Assembly (NCBI RefSeq): GCF_032854445.1
Contig: NC_088305.1
Span: 26,252,628 to 26,316,627 of the forward strand
Origin: Liolophura sinensis
Lineage: Eukaryota; Mollusca; Polyplacophora; Chitonida; Chitonidae
Length of the DNA: 64,000 bases
Reading direction: 5' to 3'
Position numbers and translations under genes: made by a program. Below the pieces are notes generated by a model. That model did no database searches. It was not told where the DNA came from and saw only the letters and a program-made list of their open reading frames with translations. Below are positions 36,101-45,082 of this stretch, in pieces. Each line of letters begins with the position of its first letter. The first letter of the stretch is position 1.

Positions 36101-39100
36101 GTAGCCCTGACATGTTCATCTATGACCGTGTAATGGAGAAATTTGTTTTTCTGTGTTGTCAGGTAGAACATGAACACTGGTGGTTAGGGTACAAGTATTA
36201 CTGTAGCCCTGACATGTTCATCTATGACCGTGTAATGGAGAAATTTGTTTTTCTGTGTTGTCAGGTAGAACATGAACACTGGTGGTTAGGGTACAAGTTT
36301 TACTGTAGCTCTGACATGTCCATCTATGGCAGTGTAATGGAGCCATTTGTTTTTCTGTGTTGTCAGGTAGAACATGAACACTGGTGGTTAGGGTACAAGT
36401 ATTACTGTAGCCCTGACATGTCCATCTATGACTGTGTAATGGGGACATTTGTTTTTCTGTGTTGTCAGGTAGAACATGAACACTGGTGGTTAGGGTACAA
36501 GTATTACTGTAGCCCTGACATTTCCATCTATGGCAGTGTAATGGAGCCATTTGTTTTTCTGTGTTGTCAGGTAGAACATGAACACTGGTGGTTAGGGTAC
36601 AAGTATTACTGTAACCGCCACAAATCGATTCTTCATGACTGGCAGAGAGATCGACGAGAGCTAATGAACAAAGCTAAGGTGGTGTTCTCTGAGGCCTGTG
36701 TCACCCAGGAACTGGAATCTGCCTTGGAAGACTGCAAACAGAAGCAGAGAGACCTGTGTAAAACGCTGTATGATAAGGTAATTACAGCAGAGAGACAGTG
36801 TAAAATGCTGTATGGTAAGGAAATTTACATCTGGAGAGATGTGTAAAACGCTGTATGATATGGTAATTACCCGCAGAGAGACAGTGTAAAATGCTGTATG
36901 GTAAGGAAATTTACATCTGGAGAGATGTGTAAAATGCTGTATGATAAGGTAATTACGGCAGAGAGACAGTGTAAAATGCTGTATGGTAAGGAAATTTACA
37001 TCTGGAGAGATGTGTAAAATGCTGTATGATAAGGTAATTACCGCAGAGAGACAGTGTAAAATGCTGTATGGTAAGGAAATTTACATCTGGAGAGATGTGT
37101 AAAACGCTGTATGATAAGGTAATTACGGCAGAGAGACAGTGTAAAATGCTGTATGGTAAGGAAATTTACATCTGGAGAGATGTGTAAAACACTGTATGAT
37201 AAGGTAATTACGGCAAAGAGACAGTGTAAAATGCTGTATGGTAAGGAAATTTACATCTGGAGAGATGTGTAAAACACTGTATGATAAGGTAATGACGGCA
37301 GAGAGACAGTGTAAAATGCTGTATGGTAAGGAAGTTTACATCTGGAGAGATGTGTAAAATGCTGTATGATAAGGTAATTACGGCAGAGAGACAGTGTAAA
37401 ATGCTGTATGGTAAGGAAATTTACATCTGGAGAAATGTGTAAAACACTGTATGATAAGGTAATTACTGCAGAGAGATAGTGTAAAATGCTGTATGGTAAG
37501 GAAATTTACATCTGGAGAAATGTGTAAAACACTGTATGATAAGGTAATTACTGCAGAGAGATAGTGTAAAATGCTGTATGGTAAGGAAATTTACATCTGG
37601 AGAAATGTGTAAAACACTGTATGATAAGGTAATTACTGCAGAGAGACAGTGTAAAATGCTGTATGGTAAGGAAAATTACATCTGGAGAGATGTGTAAAAC
37701 ACTGTTTGATAAGGTAATTACAGCAGAGAGACAGTGTAAAATGCTGTATGATAAGGAAATAACATTTGAGGAGACATGTACAAAACACTTTATGGTAAGG
37801 TTATTATGTCCAGAGAGATGTGCAAAACACTGTATGGTAAGGTAATTATGTCCAGGGTGACCTGTAGAAAATGCTGTATGATATTAAAGGTAATTAGGTC
37901 TGGTGATACATGTTCCTGTGTAAAATGCTGTAGGATAAGATAGTCGAGATTACGTCCGGAGACATCTACATAAAACGCTGTAGAATTAGATATTATATCA
38001 AGATTTCATTTGGTGAGAGACCTGTGTAAAATGCTGTGTGATAATTTGGTAAAGATTGCGTCCAGAGAGACCTGTGTAAAACACTGTGTGATAAATCAGT
38101 GAAGATTATTTTCAGAGAGACCTGTGTAAACACTGTGTGATAAAGCAGTAAAGATTATTTTCAGAGAGACCTGTGTAAAACACTGTGTGATAAAGCAGTG
38201 AAGATTATGTTCAGAGAGACCTGTGTAAAACACTGTGTGATAATGCAGTAAAGATAACGTCCAGAGAGACCTGTATAAAATACTGTAGGTAGTTGGGATT
38301 AGGTCAGATGAAGTTTTCTTAAGTTGTTTTTAATCAAGTTGTTAAATAGTATGATTTTATTTGTGTAATGGCATGATATGTAACATAACTAAAACTCTGA
38401 AATCAGTATGTACCTTAACTGGGTGGATGTCATGTCGGGTGTATTTTGGCATCACTATGAGTTTGTTTGCAGTGGAAAAAAATGTTGAAAATAATTTTAA
38501 AAACTCCAGGAAAAGAAAGAAACAAACAAAAACAAGCTACTATGTCGTTGGATGTTGTCAGGTGGTGAAATGGCGAGAGCAGAAAATGGAGGCGATGTTG
38601 CTGGAGAATCAGATAGAGGAGAGAAGACGAAAAGAAGCTGAGGAGCAGATGAGGCTGGAGGATGAAAAGGAGAAAAAGAGACGCAAAGTGGAAAAAGAAA
38701 AGGTTGCTCGAAATTTTTCTAGTACAGCTATCTCATCATAAATTACTGTACAAGTATATGATGTAAAATTTACCAAATAAAGTATATTTTTAGAGGCAAA
38801 TAAAACACTGTTTTTTGATGCTGAAACTTAAATTTTTCCACTAGAATATCATTCCAAACATCAAGACACCTTTCTAAATCATGGAAAAAATTTTGAGTCA
38901 AATACAGTAAGTCAGTAAAAAATAGAAATGTTCTGAAATAGAATTCTGTCTCACTGTAAGCATATTTCTGCATAATATTTCAGCAGTTTTGTAATGGAGT
39001 CAAATTAAGGTGAAATGTAAACAGTTTCATTCTGTTAAAAGAAAAGTTAAATTGCATTTGTGCTAGAATATTCATGGGTATATGCACACTAAAATAGCAA

Positions 39101-42100
39101 TGAGAAGGATGTTCCAGTGTGTTTGAGCACAGATTTGTAAATAATGTTACATTAATTCATTATAGATCCATAAATTTCAAGAAGAGAAAAACCTTGTGAA
39201 GCAGAAAGCTGAGGAAGAAGAACAAAGAAAACTTGAGGAGATGAAGCAGATGTTAGCTGAGCAGGCGGAGTATGATCGGCAAAGGTGAGGAATATTCCTT
39301 AGTGTTTTGTTTTCATAATGTGTAACTATATCTAGTTGTAAGTATGAATGTGACTGCTGGCTCATTGGGCTTGCTCCTCTCACTAGGCTTGCTCCTTTCA
39401 TTGGGCTTGCTCCTCTCACTGGGCTTGCTCCTCTCATTGGGCTTGCTCCTTTCATTGGGCTTGCTCCTCTCATTGATTGCAGATTAAGAAGGTCAGAGGT
39501 TTGAATCAGCTTTTCACTGGTACGGCAGCTGTGGCTTTAAGACAGGAGGTTGTCAGGAACGATGGCATGGTGGTTTACTCTGGTGTGTCCGGTTTCATCT
39601 GCCCATAAACATGGCTGACATTCTTAAGAAATTGTAGTGAAGAGTATGGTTTTTATTTGCCTATGCCGTGGGTCATATTAGGTCATGATGACCATGTCTC
39701 AGTCTGTCAGTGATGTTTCTGATACATTGTTACACGACATGGTGTCATATCTGGTGTTTCTGCTATGGTCACAACAGGGTGTCATATCAGGTGTCTTTGG
39801 TATACTGTAACTGAGTGTGCATCAACGGAATGATATGGGGTGTTTTAGTGCATGTGTGATGTGTTAACAATCAGGGGAGAGTACTGTGAATATGACTGCA
39901 TCTTATTCTATCACTGCAAACACTGCAAATAACTTAAAGAAATAATGGTTAGTGTGATCATAAACTTCAAATAATCGATTGACTGTTACATTTCTTCAAC
40001 AAATGCATTCTGTTTGTTCCAAAGTTATGAACAAACTTTTGAAAATCTTGTGAACATAATCGTTTTCGTGAAAAATGAACAATAATTTACATGGCAGATT
40101 TTGATTTCTTGTTCTGCAGAGTGAAATATCGAGAGGAGGTGTGTCAACAAAAGGATGAAGACAGGAAAGCCAAGGAAAGGGAGAGAATCAGGGAAGAAGA
40201 AGAGAAAGAGCGTAGACTGGATGCGCTCAGAGAGCAGGTCAGAATTCCATAAGTTATCTGTGTGTGGAGAAGGGTACATGTGAGTTTAAACGCTGTATAA
40301 TTCCCCATATACATGTGCCCTTTTTTTTGGATAGCAATTTTGTTCGTACAACGTTTATTACATAGAAAGAAATTCCAGCACATATATAAAGCTGAGCTAA
40401 GGAAAAATCAAGTAAGCCATGTCGATGGTACGTAAGCTCTGATATGGTGGCGTTACCTCACAATAATGCGGTATGGAATGCAGTGTCTCAAAGAAAATTG
40501 ATGTCAGTCTGCGCAGTGTCAGCAACGCAGGGTTCAAAGTCCGTGTCACAAAGAAAAATCATGTCTGTCTGCACAGTAATACATGATTGACATAACCTTT
40601 ATCCTGGCTGTAGGATGGCCTGCAGCTCCGACAAGTGCATGTCAGCATGATCAGCCAGTGGCAGTTGAGGATCATCAATGATGTAGGGACAATTTATAAT
40701 AATCCCCTTGTTCGTATTTTTCTGTACAGAATTTTTCTTGTGTTTTTACTGTCTGGTACACTGATAACAGATTTATCATTATTATTTTCAGCTCAAGACC
40801 TCTTTCAACAAAACTACCGTTATGATTTTCCATTTCACATGTTATTTCAGTATAGATGTATTTATTTATTTATTTTATTGGTGTTTCATGCCTTACTCAA
40901 GAATATTTCGCTTAAATGACAGCAACCAGCGTTAATGATGGGAGAAAACTGGGCAGAGCCCAGGGAAAACCCACGACCATCCACAGGTTGTTGGCAGACC
41001 TTCCCACTTATGTAGATGTATTTACATTTTGTTTTCAAAATTTGGCTTTCCTGTTTCAGGTCAGAATTGTGGCTGAATCAGATCCGGCCAGAGTGGTTCG
41101 AAATACGGAGGTCAGTTGTTGTCATAATTTCAGCCCAAAGTGTCACATTAATTTGCAGCTAAAAATCCACCTTTTCACGGCAAAATTTTAGTCAATTAAC
41201 CGTAATACATCAGGCATGGGAATTTTTTCTCCTGTTTATAGATTTCAGACTTTGTAGTTTAAAATGTGAAAAACAAAAAGCAACGGGCTTCATCAGACCT
41301 GCTGATTGCTATTGTTATTTGGAGTTAGGGTGATGAATTTTCAGACTTTTTTGAAACACTTCAGACATACTTCTGACAATCAATTCCCATGCCTGTAAAT
41401 ACAATGAGTGGTACATCATGTGTTGACGTTGTTGTAAAAGGCTAACTACACTTTGACTTGTACACTGTACACGACCTGAAAATCAACAGAATGGGAGACT
41501 TGAGGACGAGGTACACAAAAGTTCCAAATCACAGTGTAACACACAGTTTTCTTCTGTGTCACACTTACATTTCCTTACACCAAACACACTGCAATGTTTG
41601 TAAACTTCATGTTAGCTTCAGCACTGATACACCAATAATTGTGATGAAATTAAGAAAAAAACAAAAGAACAAAAGAGCTCACAGTTTTGAACGGTTTTGT
41701 TACAGGTGGCGAAGGAGATTTATGAGTTCCATAATGGGCTATAAATCATTCACTCAGTCAATCAATCAGTTTTTAATAATTTTGCAGGCCTGGAGGAACA
41801 GACTGTTGGGAGAAGAAGCAGATGTAGAATTGCAGAAGCCTCTGTTTGATGTGCACACCTTCACAGAGAAACAGGTTTGTAAACTGTACCATACTGAACT
41901 GAATTTGTTTTTCAAACTATTCTTCTGCCGATGATTTACACTGTACATATACTTAATGGTCTGGTCACACTTACATTTGCTTACACTATACTTGTACTTA
42001 ATGGTCTGGTCACACTTACATTTGCTTACACTATACTTGTACTTAATGGTCTGGTCACACTTACATTTGCTTACACTATACTTGTACTTAATGGTCTGGT

Positions 42101-43327
42101 CACACTTACATTGGCTTACACTATACAGGTATGGAGTGGTCTGGTCACACTTACATTGGCTTACACTATACAGGTATGGAGTGGTCTGGTCACACTTACA
42201 TTGGCTTACACTATACAGGTATGGAGTGGTCTGGTCACACTTACATTGGCTTACACTATACAGGTATGGAGTGGTCTGGTCACACTTACATTGGCTTACA
42301 CTATACAGGTACGGAGTGGTCTGGTCACACTTACATTTGCTTACACTATACAGGTACGGAGTGGTCTGGTCACACTTACATTTGCTTACACTATACAGGT
42401 ACTGAATGATCTAGTCACACTTACATTTGCTTACACTATACTTGTACTTAATGTTCTAGTCACACTTACATTTGCTTACACTGTACAGGTACTGAATGGC
42501 CTAGTCACACTTACAACTGCTTACAGTATACATGTACTTAATGGTCTAGCCACACTTACATTTGCTTACACTATACAGATACTTCATGGTCTAGTCACAC
42601 TCACATTTGCTTACACTGTACAGGCACTGAATGGCCTAGTCACACTCACATTTGCTTACACTATACATGTACATGTACTTCATTATCTAGTCACACTTAC
42701 ATGAGCTCCATAAATGTACATGCTTGCCCAATTTTGTCACATTTCTTGTGATTCAAATCAGCTGCTATTGACTACCACCATAAGAACTGTAGAGGTTTTA
42801 CATATACTTGTAAGTAGTGGTAGTTCTGATATGACAGAGCCTTGAGAACGACAGAACATGCATTTGACTCATATGACAGTATACAGGATTATTAGTGGAG
42901 GATAGAGCAGACAGTATTCATAGAGATTCCATTTCAGTACTAACAAGTAGGATTTGATCAGTAGAGTAAAACAGTTTGTTGCAAGTGTGTTGTTCAACCC
43001 AAAATAAAAAAAAAAACAAAAAAAAACATAAAATTCAAATCACATTTCAGTAGAAAAGATTATGGAATACTTTTCATTCATTTATGAAAAGTTTAAAGAT
43101 TAAGTCATGTTTACTGTACATGTACCTTCCCAGAAACGTAACATTGTTTGATCACATACTTTTTTTATATGTAACAGGTGATTGGTGACCCCAGGGTGAG
43201 GCTAGAGGCCAGGCTTAGGGAGGCAGGGGTGATGCAGTCAGACTATGCTAGGCATGTCATGTCCAAGATAAAACCCATCCACCCACCCAGGAGAGACATG
43301 GAGTCAACAGTGTTCAAATATAACTAA
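27040..43327 (+). CDS. CCDC148: Coiled-coil domain-containing protein 148 (CCDC148-like), complete coding region
   Basis: Twelve exons (27040-27106, 29394-29778, 31032-31210, 32152-32350, 33252-33399, 36571-36777, 38562-38702, 39166-39284, 40120-40237, 41060-41110, 41788-41874, 43178-43327) sum to 1851 nt, exactly 617 codons with the stop. Human CCDC148 is about 590 residues. Recognised blocks, by comparison from memory, are KQHKMIWQKEFSRLN, the LECPDMDFKASIL region, SEDDHFMFQIIHEQYP, LPHKTR, SEACVTQELES, a long charged Glu/Arg/Lys coiled coil, KPLFDVHTFTEKQ, DPRVRLEARLREAG and the C-terminal RRDMESTVFK. The protein's molecular role is not established; presence in ciliated animals suggests a ciliary or cytoskeletal part, which is inference. 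The gene carries several minisatellites that copy its own exon edges. Confidence 0.93.
27430..27765. repeat. Polypyrimidine minisatellite with 60-bp higher-order unit
   Basis: Two 25-bp units (ccttctgtcaccttcatctt plus ccctg) and a 10-bp piece (ccttctttcg) form a 60-bp block repeated about five times with almost no changes. The strand is nearly all pyrimidine. It sits in the first CCDC148 intron. Confidence 0.93.
28000..28415. repeat. Inverted pair of a tRNA-derived element
   Basis: 28000-28136 and 28272-28415 are inverted copies of about 135-145 bp separated by about 135 bp. The plus-oriented copy starts with a tRNA-like head (ggtcgagtggtctcaacggt) and has a B-box-like ggttcgaaacc. The pair lies in CCDC148 intron 1 and could form a long hairpin in RNA. 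Confidence 0.8.
28940..29195 (+). mobile_element. SINE family B copy
   Basis: It has a B-box-like ggttcaagtcc, then ttgcctcgcttggcgctcag, ttatatgactgaaaaatttt and a ttaaaccct end. It shares these blocks with the copies at 14715-15050 and, inverted, at 51275-51570 and 59330-59650. Confidence 0.65.
29394..29778 (+). CDS. CCDC148 exon 2
   Basis: Acceptor tttactcag, donor CTGAG|gtagat. It encodes TLVRRVTDGLGSDKYGQVDY, then EKLRAMATEKK, KEGHILKQHKMIWQKEFSRL and TSPIWALR. The VDY..LRA..E.KK and KQHK.W..E..RLN patterns match human CCDC148 as I recall it. Predicted helical and rich in Lys and Gln. Confidence 0.92.
29800..30000 (-). mobile_element. MITE-like element, copy 1
   Basis: A ~200-bp block ends with gtggttgaaaaggttgaag and contains ttctgagagaactgtggggt. 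The copy at 30366-30590 is its inverse. No coding capacity. Confidence 0.6.
30138..30235. repeat. 22-bp tandem repeat
   Basis: Four units of ggaaaacatggatagggaaa plus ta, between two inverted MITE-like copies in the CCDC148 intron. Confidence 0.85.
30366..30590 (+). mobile_element. MITE-like element, copy 2
   Basis: It begins tactgtaaatcttcaacctt, then ttcaaccac, and ends gtggatgaaaacgttaaaga, giving imperfect terminal inverted repeats around ~220 bp. It is noncoding and resembles the copies at 29800 and 51205. Confidence 0.6.
31032..31210 (+). CDS. CCDC148 exon 3
   Basis: Acceptor ttaaccag, donor AAGCTAG|gtctga. It encodes EDLQYWLTENQAEL through QQREILRRLQNDRVSLEREL. The start LR-EDLQYW matches the LRADLKY junction of the vertebrate protein. 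The acceptor has a weak polypyrimidine tract, but phase fits on both sides. Confidence 0.87.
31300..31535 (+). mobile_element. SINE family A copy
   Basis: tRNA-like head with cccaggagcctctcactaat and a decayed B box, then gtgtgccagcactctgtgga, tggtcatgggtttccccc and tataagtgaaatattcttga. The 3' tail is truncated. It lies in the CCDC148 intron. Confidence 0.75.
32152..32350 (+). CDS. CCDC148 exon 4
   Basis: Acceptor tctttcag, donor TTTGAG|gtattg. It encodes SLAELYNAYLPESHMPRDQG and then FDLECPDMDFKASILQQFIL and KYLERLSALEEQHRSVLR. The LECP.....K.SIL core is conserved with vertebrate CCDC148. Confidence 0.92.
32520..32645 (-). mobile_element. tRNA-derived SINE head (possible)
   Basis: Read on the minus strand, gtaactcactggcttagtaa followed by ggttcaaatct resembles the A and B boxes of a tRNA-derived SINE. 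No clear tail. Confidence 0.4.
33252..33399 (+). CDS. CCDC148 exon 5
   Basis: The acceptor is a long T tract ending tttttag; the donor is CATGTG|gttagt, phase 0. It encodes SEDDHFMFQIIHEQYPCDLP, then NRRALILDRISKHLPHKTRF. SEEDH....I..QYP.DL..RR....D......PHK.R is the most conserved block of the family. Confidence 0.94.
33838..36570 (+). repeat. 102-bp minisatellite copying the CCDC148 exon 6 splice acceptor and start
   Basis: Units begin at 33921, 34023, 34125, 34227, 34329, 34429, then every 102 bases to 36469; the true exon starts at 36571. Each is 43 bases copied from the exon start (gtagaacatgaacactggtg onward) plus 59 bases ending ttctgtgttgtcag. So each brings its own AG acceptor; two have an A at the next base. 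A degenerate partial unit starts at 33840. One 2-base deletion sits near 34421. From 34429 to exon 6 the plus frame stays open, encoding 34-residue units. The minus strand is open too, so openness alone does not show coding. Confidence 0.96.
36571..36777 (+). CDS. CCDC148 exon 6, with minisatellites on both edges
   Basis: The acceptor is tgttgtcag before GTAGAACATG; the donor is GATAAG|gtaatt. It encodes VEHEHWWLGYKYYCNRHKSI, then LHDWQRDRRELMNKAKVVF, SEACVTQELESALED and KQKQRDLCKTLYDK. Human CCDC148 has VEHE..C and a LTEACATHEMES counterpart. The first 43 bases plus the acceptor are repeated upstream as a 102-bp array. The last ~30 bases plus the donor are repeated downstream as an 85-86 bp array. 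If an upstream acceptor is used, the exon would be longer by multiples of 34 codons. Confidence 0.9.
36778..37860 (+). repeat. 85-86 bp minisatellite copying the CCDC148 exon 6 donor
   Basis: About 12 units follow the exon. Each is a dimer of two related ~43-bp halves, gtgtaaaacgctgtatgata plus aggtaatta and gtgtaaaatgctgtatggta plus aggaaattt, both derived from the exon end. Each unit therefore carries copies of the 5' splice site. Confidence 0.94.
37861..38290 (+). repeat. Diverged continuation of the donor-side repeat
   Basis: Looser units of roughly 45-52 bp built on cagagagacctgtgtaaaac and actgtgtgataaagcagt. They retain the exon-end motif GAGACCTGTGTAAAAC better than the inner array does. 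Confidence 0.85.
38562..38702 (+). CDS. CCDC148 exon 7 (coiled coil)
   Basis: Acceptor gttgtcag, donor AAAAG|gttgct, phase 0 both ends. It encodes VVKWREQKMEAMLLENQIEE followed by a run of Arg/Lys/Glu (RRRKEAEEQMRLEDEKEK). A charged single helix or coiled coil is expected, as in the vertebrate protein. Confidence 0.9.
39166..39284 (+). CDS. CCDC148 exon 8
   Basis: Acceptor cattatag, donor GCAAAG|gtgagg. It encodes IHKFQEEKNLVKQKAEEEEQ, RKLEEMKQMLAEQ and AEYDRQR, matching the LEELKKLMAEQ segment of human CCDC148. An 18-bp minisatellite lies 70 bp into the next intron. Confidence 0.9.
39357..39476. repeat. 18-bp tandem repeat
   Basis: Six to seven units of attgggcttgctcctctc, 70 bp downstream of the CCDC148 exon 8 donor. 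Confidence 0.88.
40120..40237 (+). CDS. CCDC148 exon 9
   Basis: Acceptor gttctgcag, donor GAGCAG|gtcaga. It completes Arg and reads VKYREEVCQQKDEDRKAKER, then ERRLDALREQ. The R.KYR.E and KE.RL.ALR.QV patterns match the vertebrate protein. Confidence 0.92.
40857..41012 (-). mobile_element. SINE family A copy, 3' part
   Basis: Inverse orientation: tttatttatttattttattg, ggtgtttcatgccttactca and aacccacgaccatccacagg. It ends some 47 bases before the CCDC148 exon 10 acceptor at 41059. Confidence 0.8.
41060..41110 (+). CDS. CCDC148 exon 10 (51 nt)
   Basis: Acceptor ctgtttcag, donor ACGGAG|gtcagt, phase 0. It encodes VRIVAESDPARVVRNTE. It aligns with the human VAVVAQFDPVRMMSDT stretch, so it is placed despite its small size. 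Confidence 0.88.
41788..41874 (+). CDS. CCDC148 exon 11
   Basis: Acceptor ttttgcag, donor AAACAG|gtttgt, phase 0. It encodes AWRNRLLGEEADVELQKPLF and DVHTFTEKQ. LQKPLF..+T+.E.Q is conserved in the family. A 45-bp minisatellite starts about 70 bp after the donor. Confidence 0.91.
41941..42710. repeat. 45-bp minisatellite in CCDC148 intron 11
   Basis: About 17 units of ggtctggtcacacttacatt, tgcttacactatacaggta and a short linker. Unit length is a multiple of three, which explains the long plus-strand open frames. The centre is nearly identical and the right side is diverged. Confidence 0.93.
43178..43327 (+). CDS. CCDC148 last exon
   Basis: Acceptor tgtaacag. It encodes VIGDPRVRLEARLREAGVMQ, SDYARHVMSKIKPIHPP and RRDMESTVFKYN, then TAA at 43325-43327. 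The DPR.R.E..LREAG and R.DMESTVFK ends are clear family signatures. The last ~45 bases are tandemly copied into the presumed 3' UTR. Confidence 0.95.
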   Translation: MIGDPRVRLEARLREAGVMQSDYARHVMSKIKPIHPPRRDMESTVFKYN

Positions 43328-43800
43328 AAACAAAGAGTCTTGTCCAGGACAAACTGCCATGTCCATGAAACCAATCCACTCACTCAGGAGACATGGAGTG
43401 ATCAGTGTTCAAACAGAACTAAACACAAACAGTTATGTCCAAAATGACACCCACCCATCCACCCACTCAGGAGACATGGAGTCAACTGTGTTCAACAGAA
43501 CTAAACACAAACTGTCATGTCCACTCACTCAGGAGACATGGATTCAACTGTGTTCAACAGAACAGAACACAAACTGTCATGTCCAAAATGACACCCACCC
43601 ATCCACCCACCAAGGAGAGTCATGGAGCCAACTGTGTTCAGCAGAACTGAACACACACTGTCATGTCCAAGAGACACATCCACTCACTCAGGAGACATGG
43701 AGTCAACTGTGTTCAACAGAACTAAACACAAACTGTCATGTCCAAAATGAAACCCCAGCAACCCACCCAGGAGACACATGGCATCAGCTGTGTTCAAATA
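43255..43800 (+). repeat. Tandem copies of the CCDC148 C-terminal coding end
   Basis: The real coding end (ccacccaggagagacatgga, then gtcaacagtgttcaaatata) is followed by about six partial copies of roughly 60-82 bp. They read ctcaggagacatggagtcaa, then ctgtgttcaacagaactaaa and cacaaactgtcatgtccaaa. They lie after the TAA, in the presumed 3' UTR, and each has lost the original stop context. Confidence 0.9.
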
Positions 43801-45080
43801 TTACTGTAAATTACACAGTACTGCATGTAAGGAACTCTGGCTTTGATACATGTAAAGCACAGATGTGTGTGTATTACTTACTATGAATTTCAAAACTCAC
43901 CACCTAAGCTGAAGTTCTGCATTCATCTGTCTTGCCTTGGCCTTGCTACCAACTGTATGTCTTCTCCCTAAACAGAAGTCCCATCAAGAAACAAGGGAAG
44001 GGCCATAATCTAAATGAGAGATAGAGTTGTATGAGACGTGAAAACTGGATCTTGTTATTTCAGGTGCTCGTGTCCACGTACATGCAATTGTTTGTCAAGC
44101 AATAGTAAAAGAAACTTCCTCATCCCAAATAACCCATCATCATATCACTTTATCATACCTCATAGAGTGATTGTTGGTTTCCATTGGTCAGTGCATGGTC
44201 ACATGATATCCTCAAAACATGTACAATGGTCACACGTTCAAGCCAGCAACGACTCGCTAACAAAGTATATCCCACGTTCGCGAGGCAACAGCCAACGATC
44301 TCATGCTGATATTCAACGATGCCATGTTTATTGCTCAGCAGTTCATTACCACTGTGTGTGTGTGCTCTGAGGTTCACTTGTTTGTGATGTAAACAACCGG
44401 ATGATGGCTGGCACCACTGTATCGATGGTACAAATTCAGCGATTTAAAACACCAACTGAGAAAGTACACTAATTTTTCCATATAATAAAATGTGAAGTGC
44501 ATGCTGGGGAATGAGATATCGGGAATTTTCAGCTCTCTAACTTGTGCTTTGCACTTGTTGCACTTCTCTCAAACTGACAATTCCCCAGCATCCCTCAGCA
44601 TGCACTGTATGTATACTCTGTATCCCAGTGTTCATTATAACAACAAATGCAATAACATTTTCCTCAGAAACCAACTTGGCCGATGTATAAAGTGTTGAGT
44701 GGAGTTTAATTGCAGACACCTGTTACGAGTGTGGAAGTAGCGAACTACTGACATGCCACTGAGGATTCATAGCGTGTGTGGCACTGTAAAATAAAACATC
44801 AAATGACATTTTTTGAAGTGCTATTCATATTGGCTATGAAACAAAAAAAAAGCAACCTCGGGTATATAATATATACACTATACTCAGTTTATGTATATCC
44901 ATGTTTATGATTGAATACACACCAGGGTTATAAACCCAAATAATACCTTTAGAATTGGACTTATTTTGTTAAAATTGATGACTGAAACAATTGATGTTCA
45001 AGGCAACTTTCGTACATAGAGTATTTATTACATTGTTGTTAATGCCATACTCCGTACTCAAGAACTTGATCTTAGGTATA
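43801..45080. other. CCDC148 3' flank
   Basis: No gene found. AATAAA-like sites occur near 44484 and 44790; neither can be called the poly(A) signal with confidence. Confidence 0.5.
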
Positions 45081-45082
45081 TG

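Noticed and set aside
41705-41743. A possible extra CCDC148 exon after ttgttacag reading VAKEIYEFHNGL
   Set aside because: It hits a TAA after 12 codons and is not needed: exons 10 and 11 already join in phase and cover the conserved protein.
41931-42704. A 257-codon plus-strand frame of repeated GLVTLTFAYTI units that resembles a membrane protein
   Set aside because: 45-bp tandem repeat in a CCDC148 intron, open in all three plus frames for long stretches; the exon 11 donor upstream is firm.
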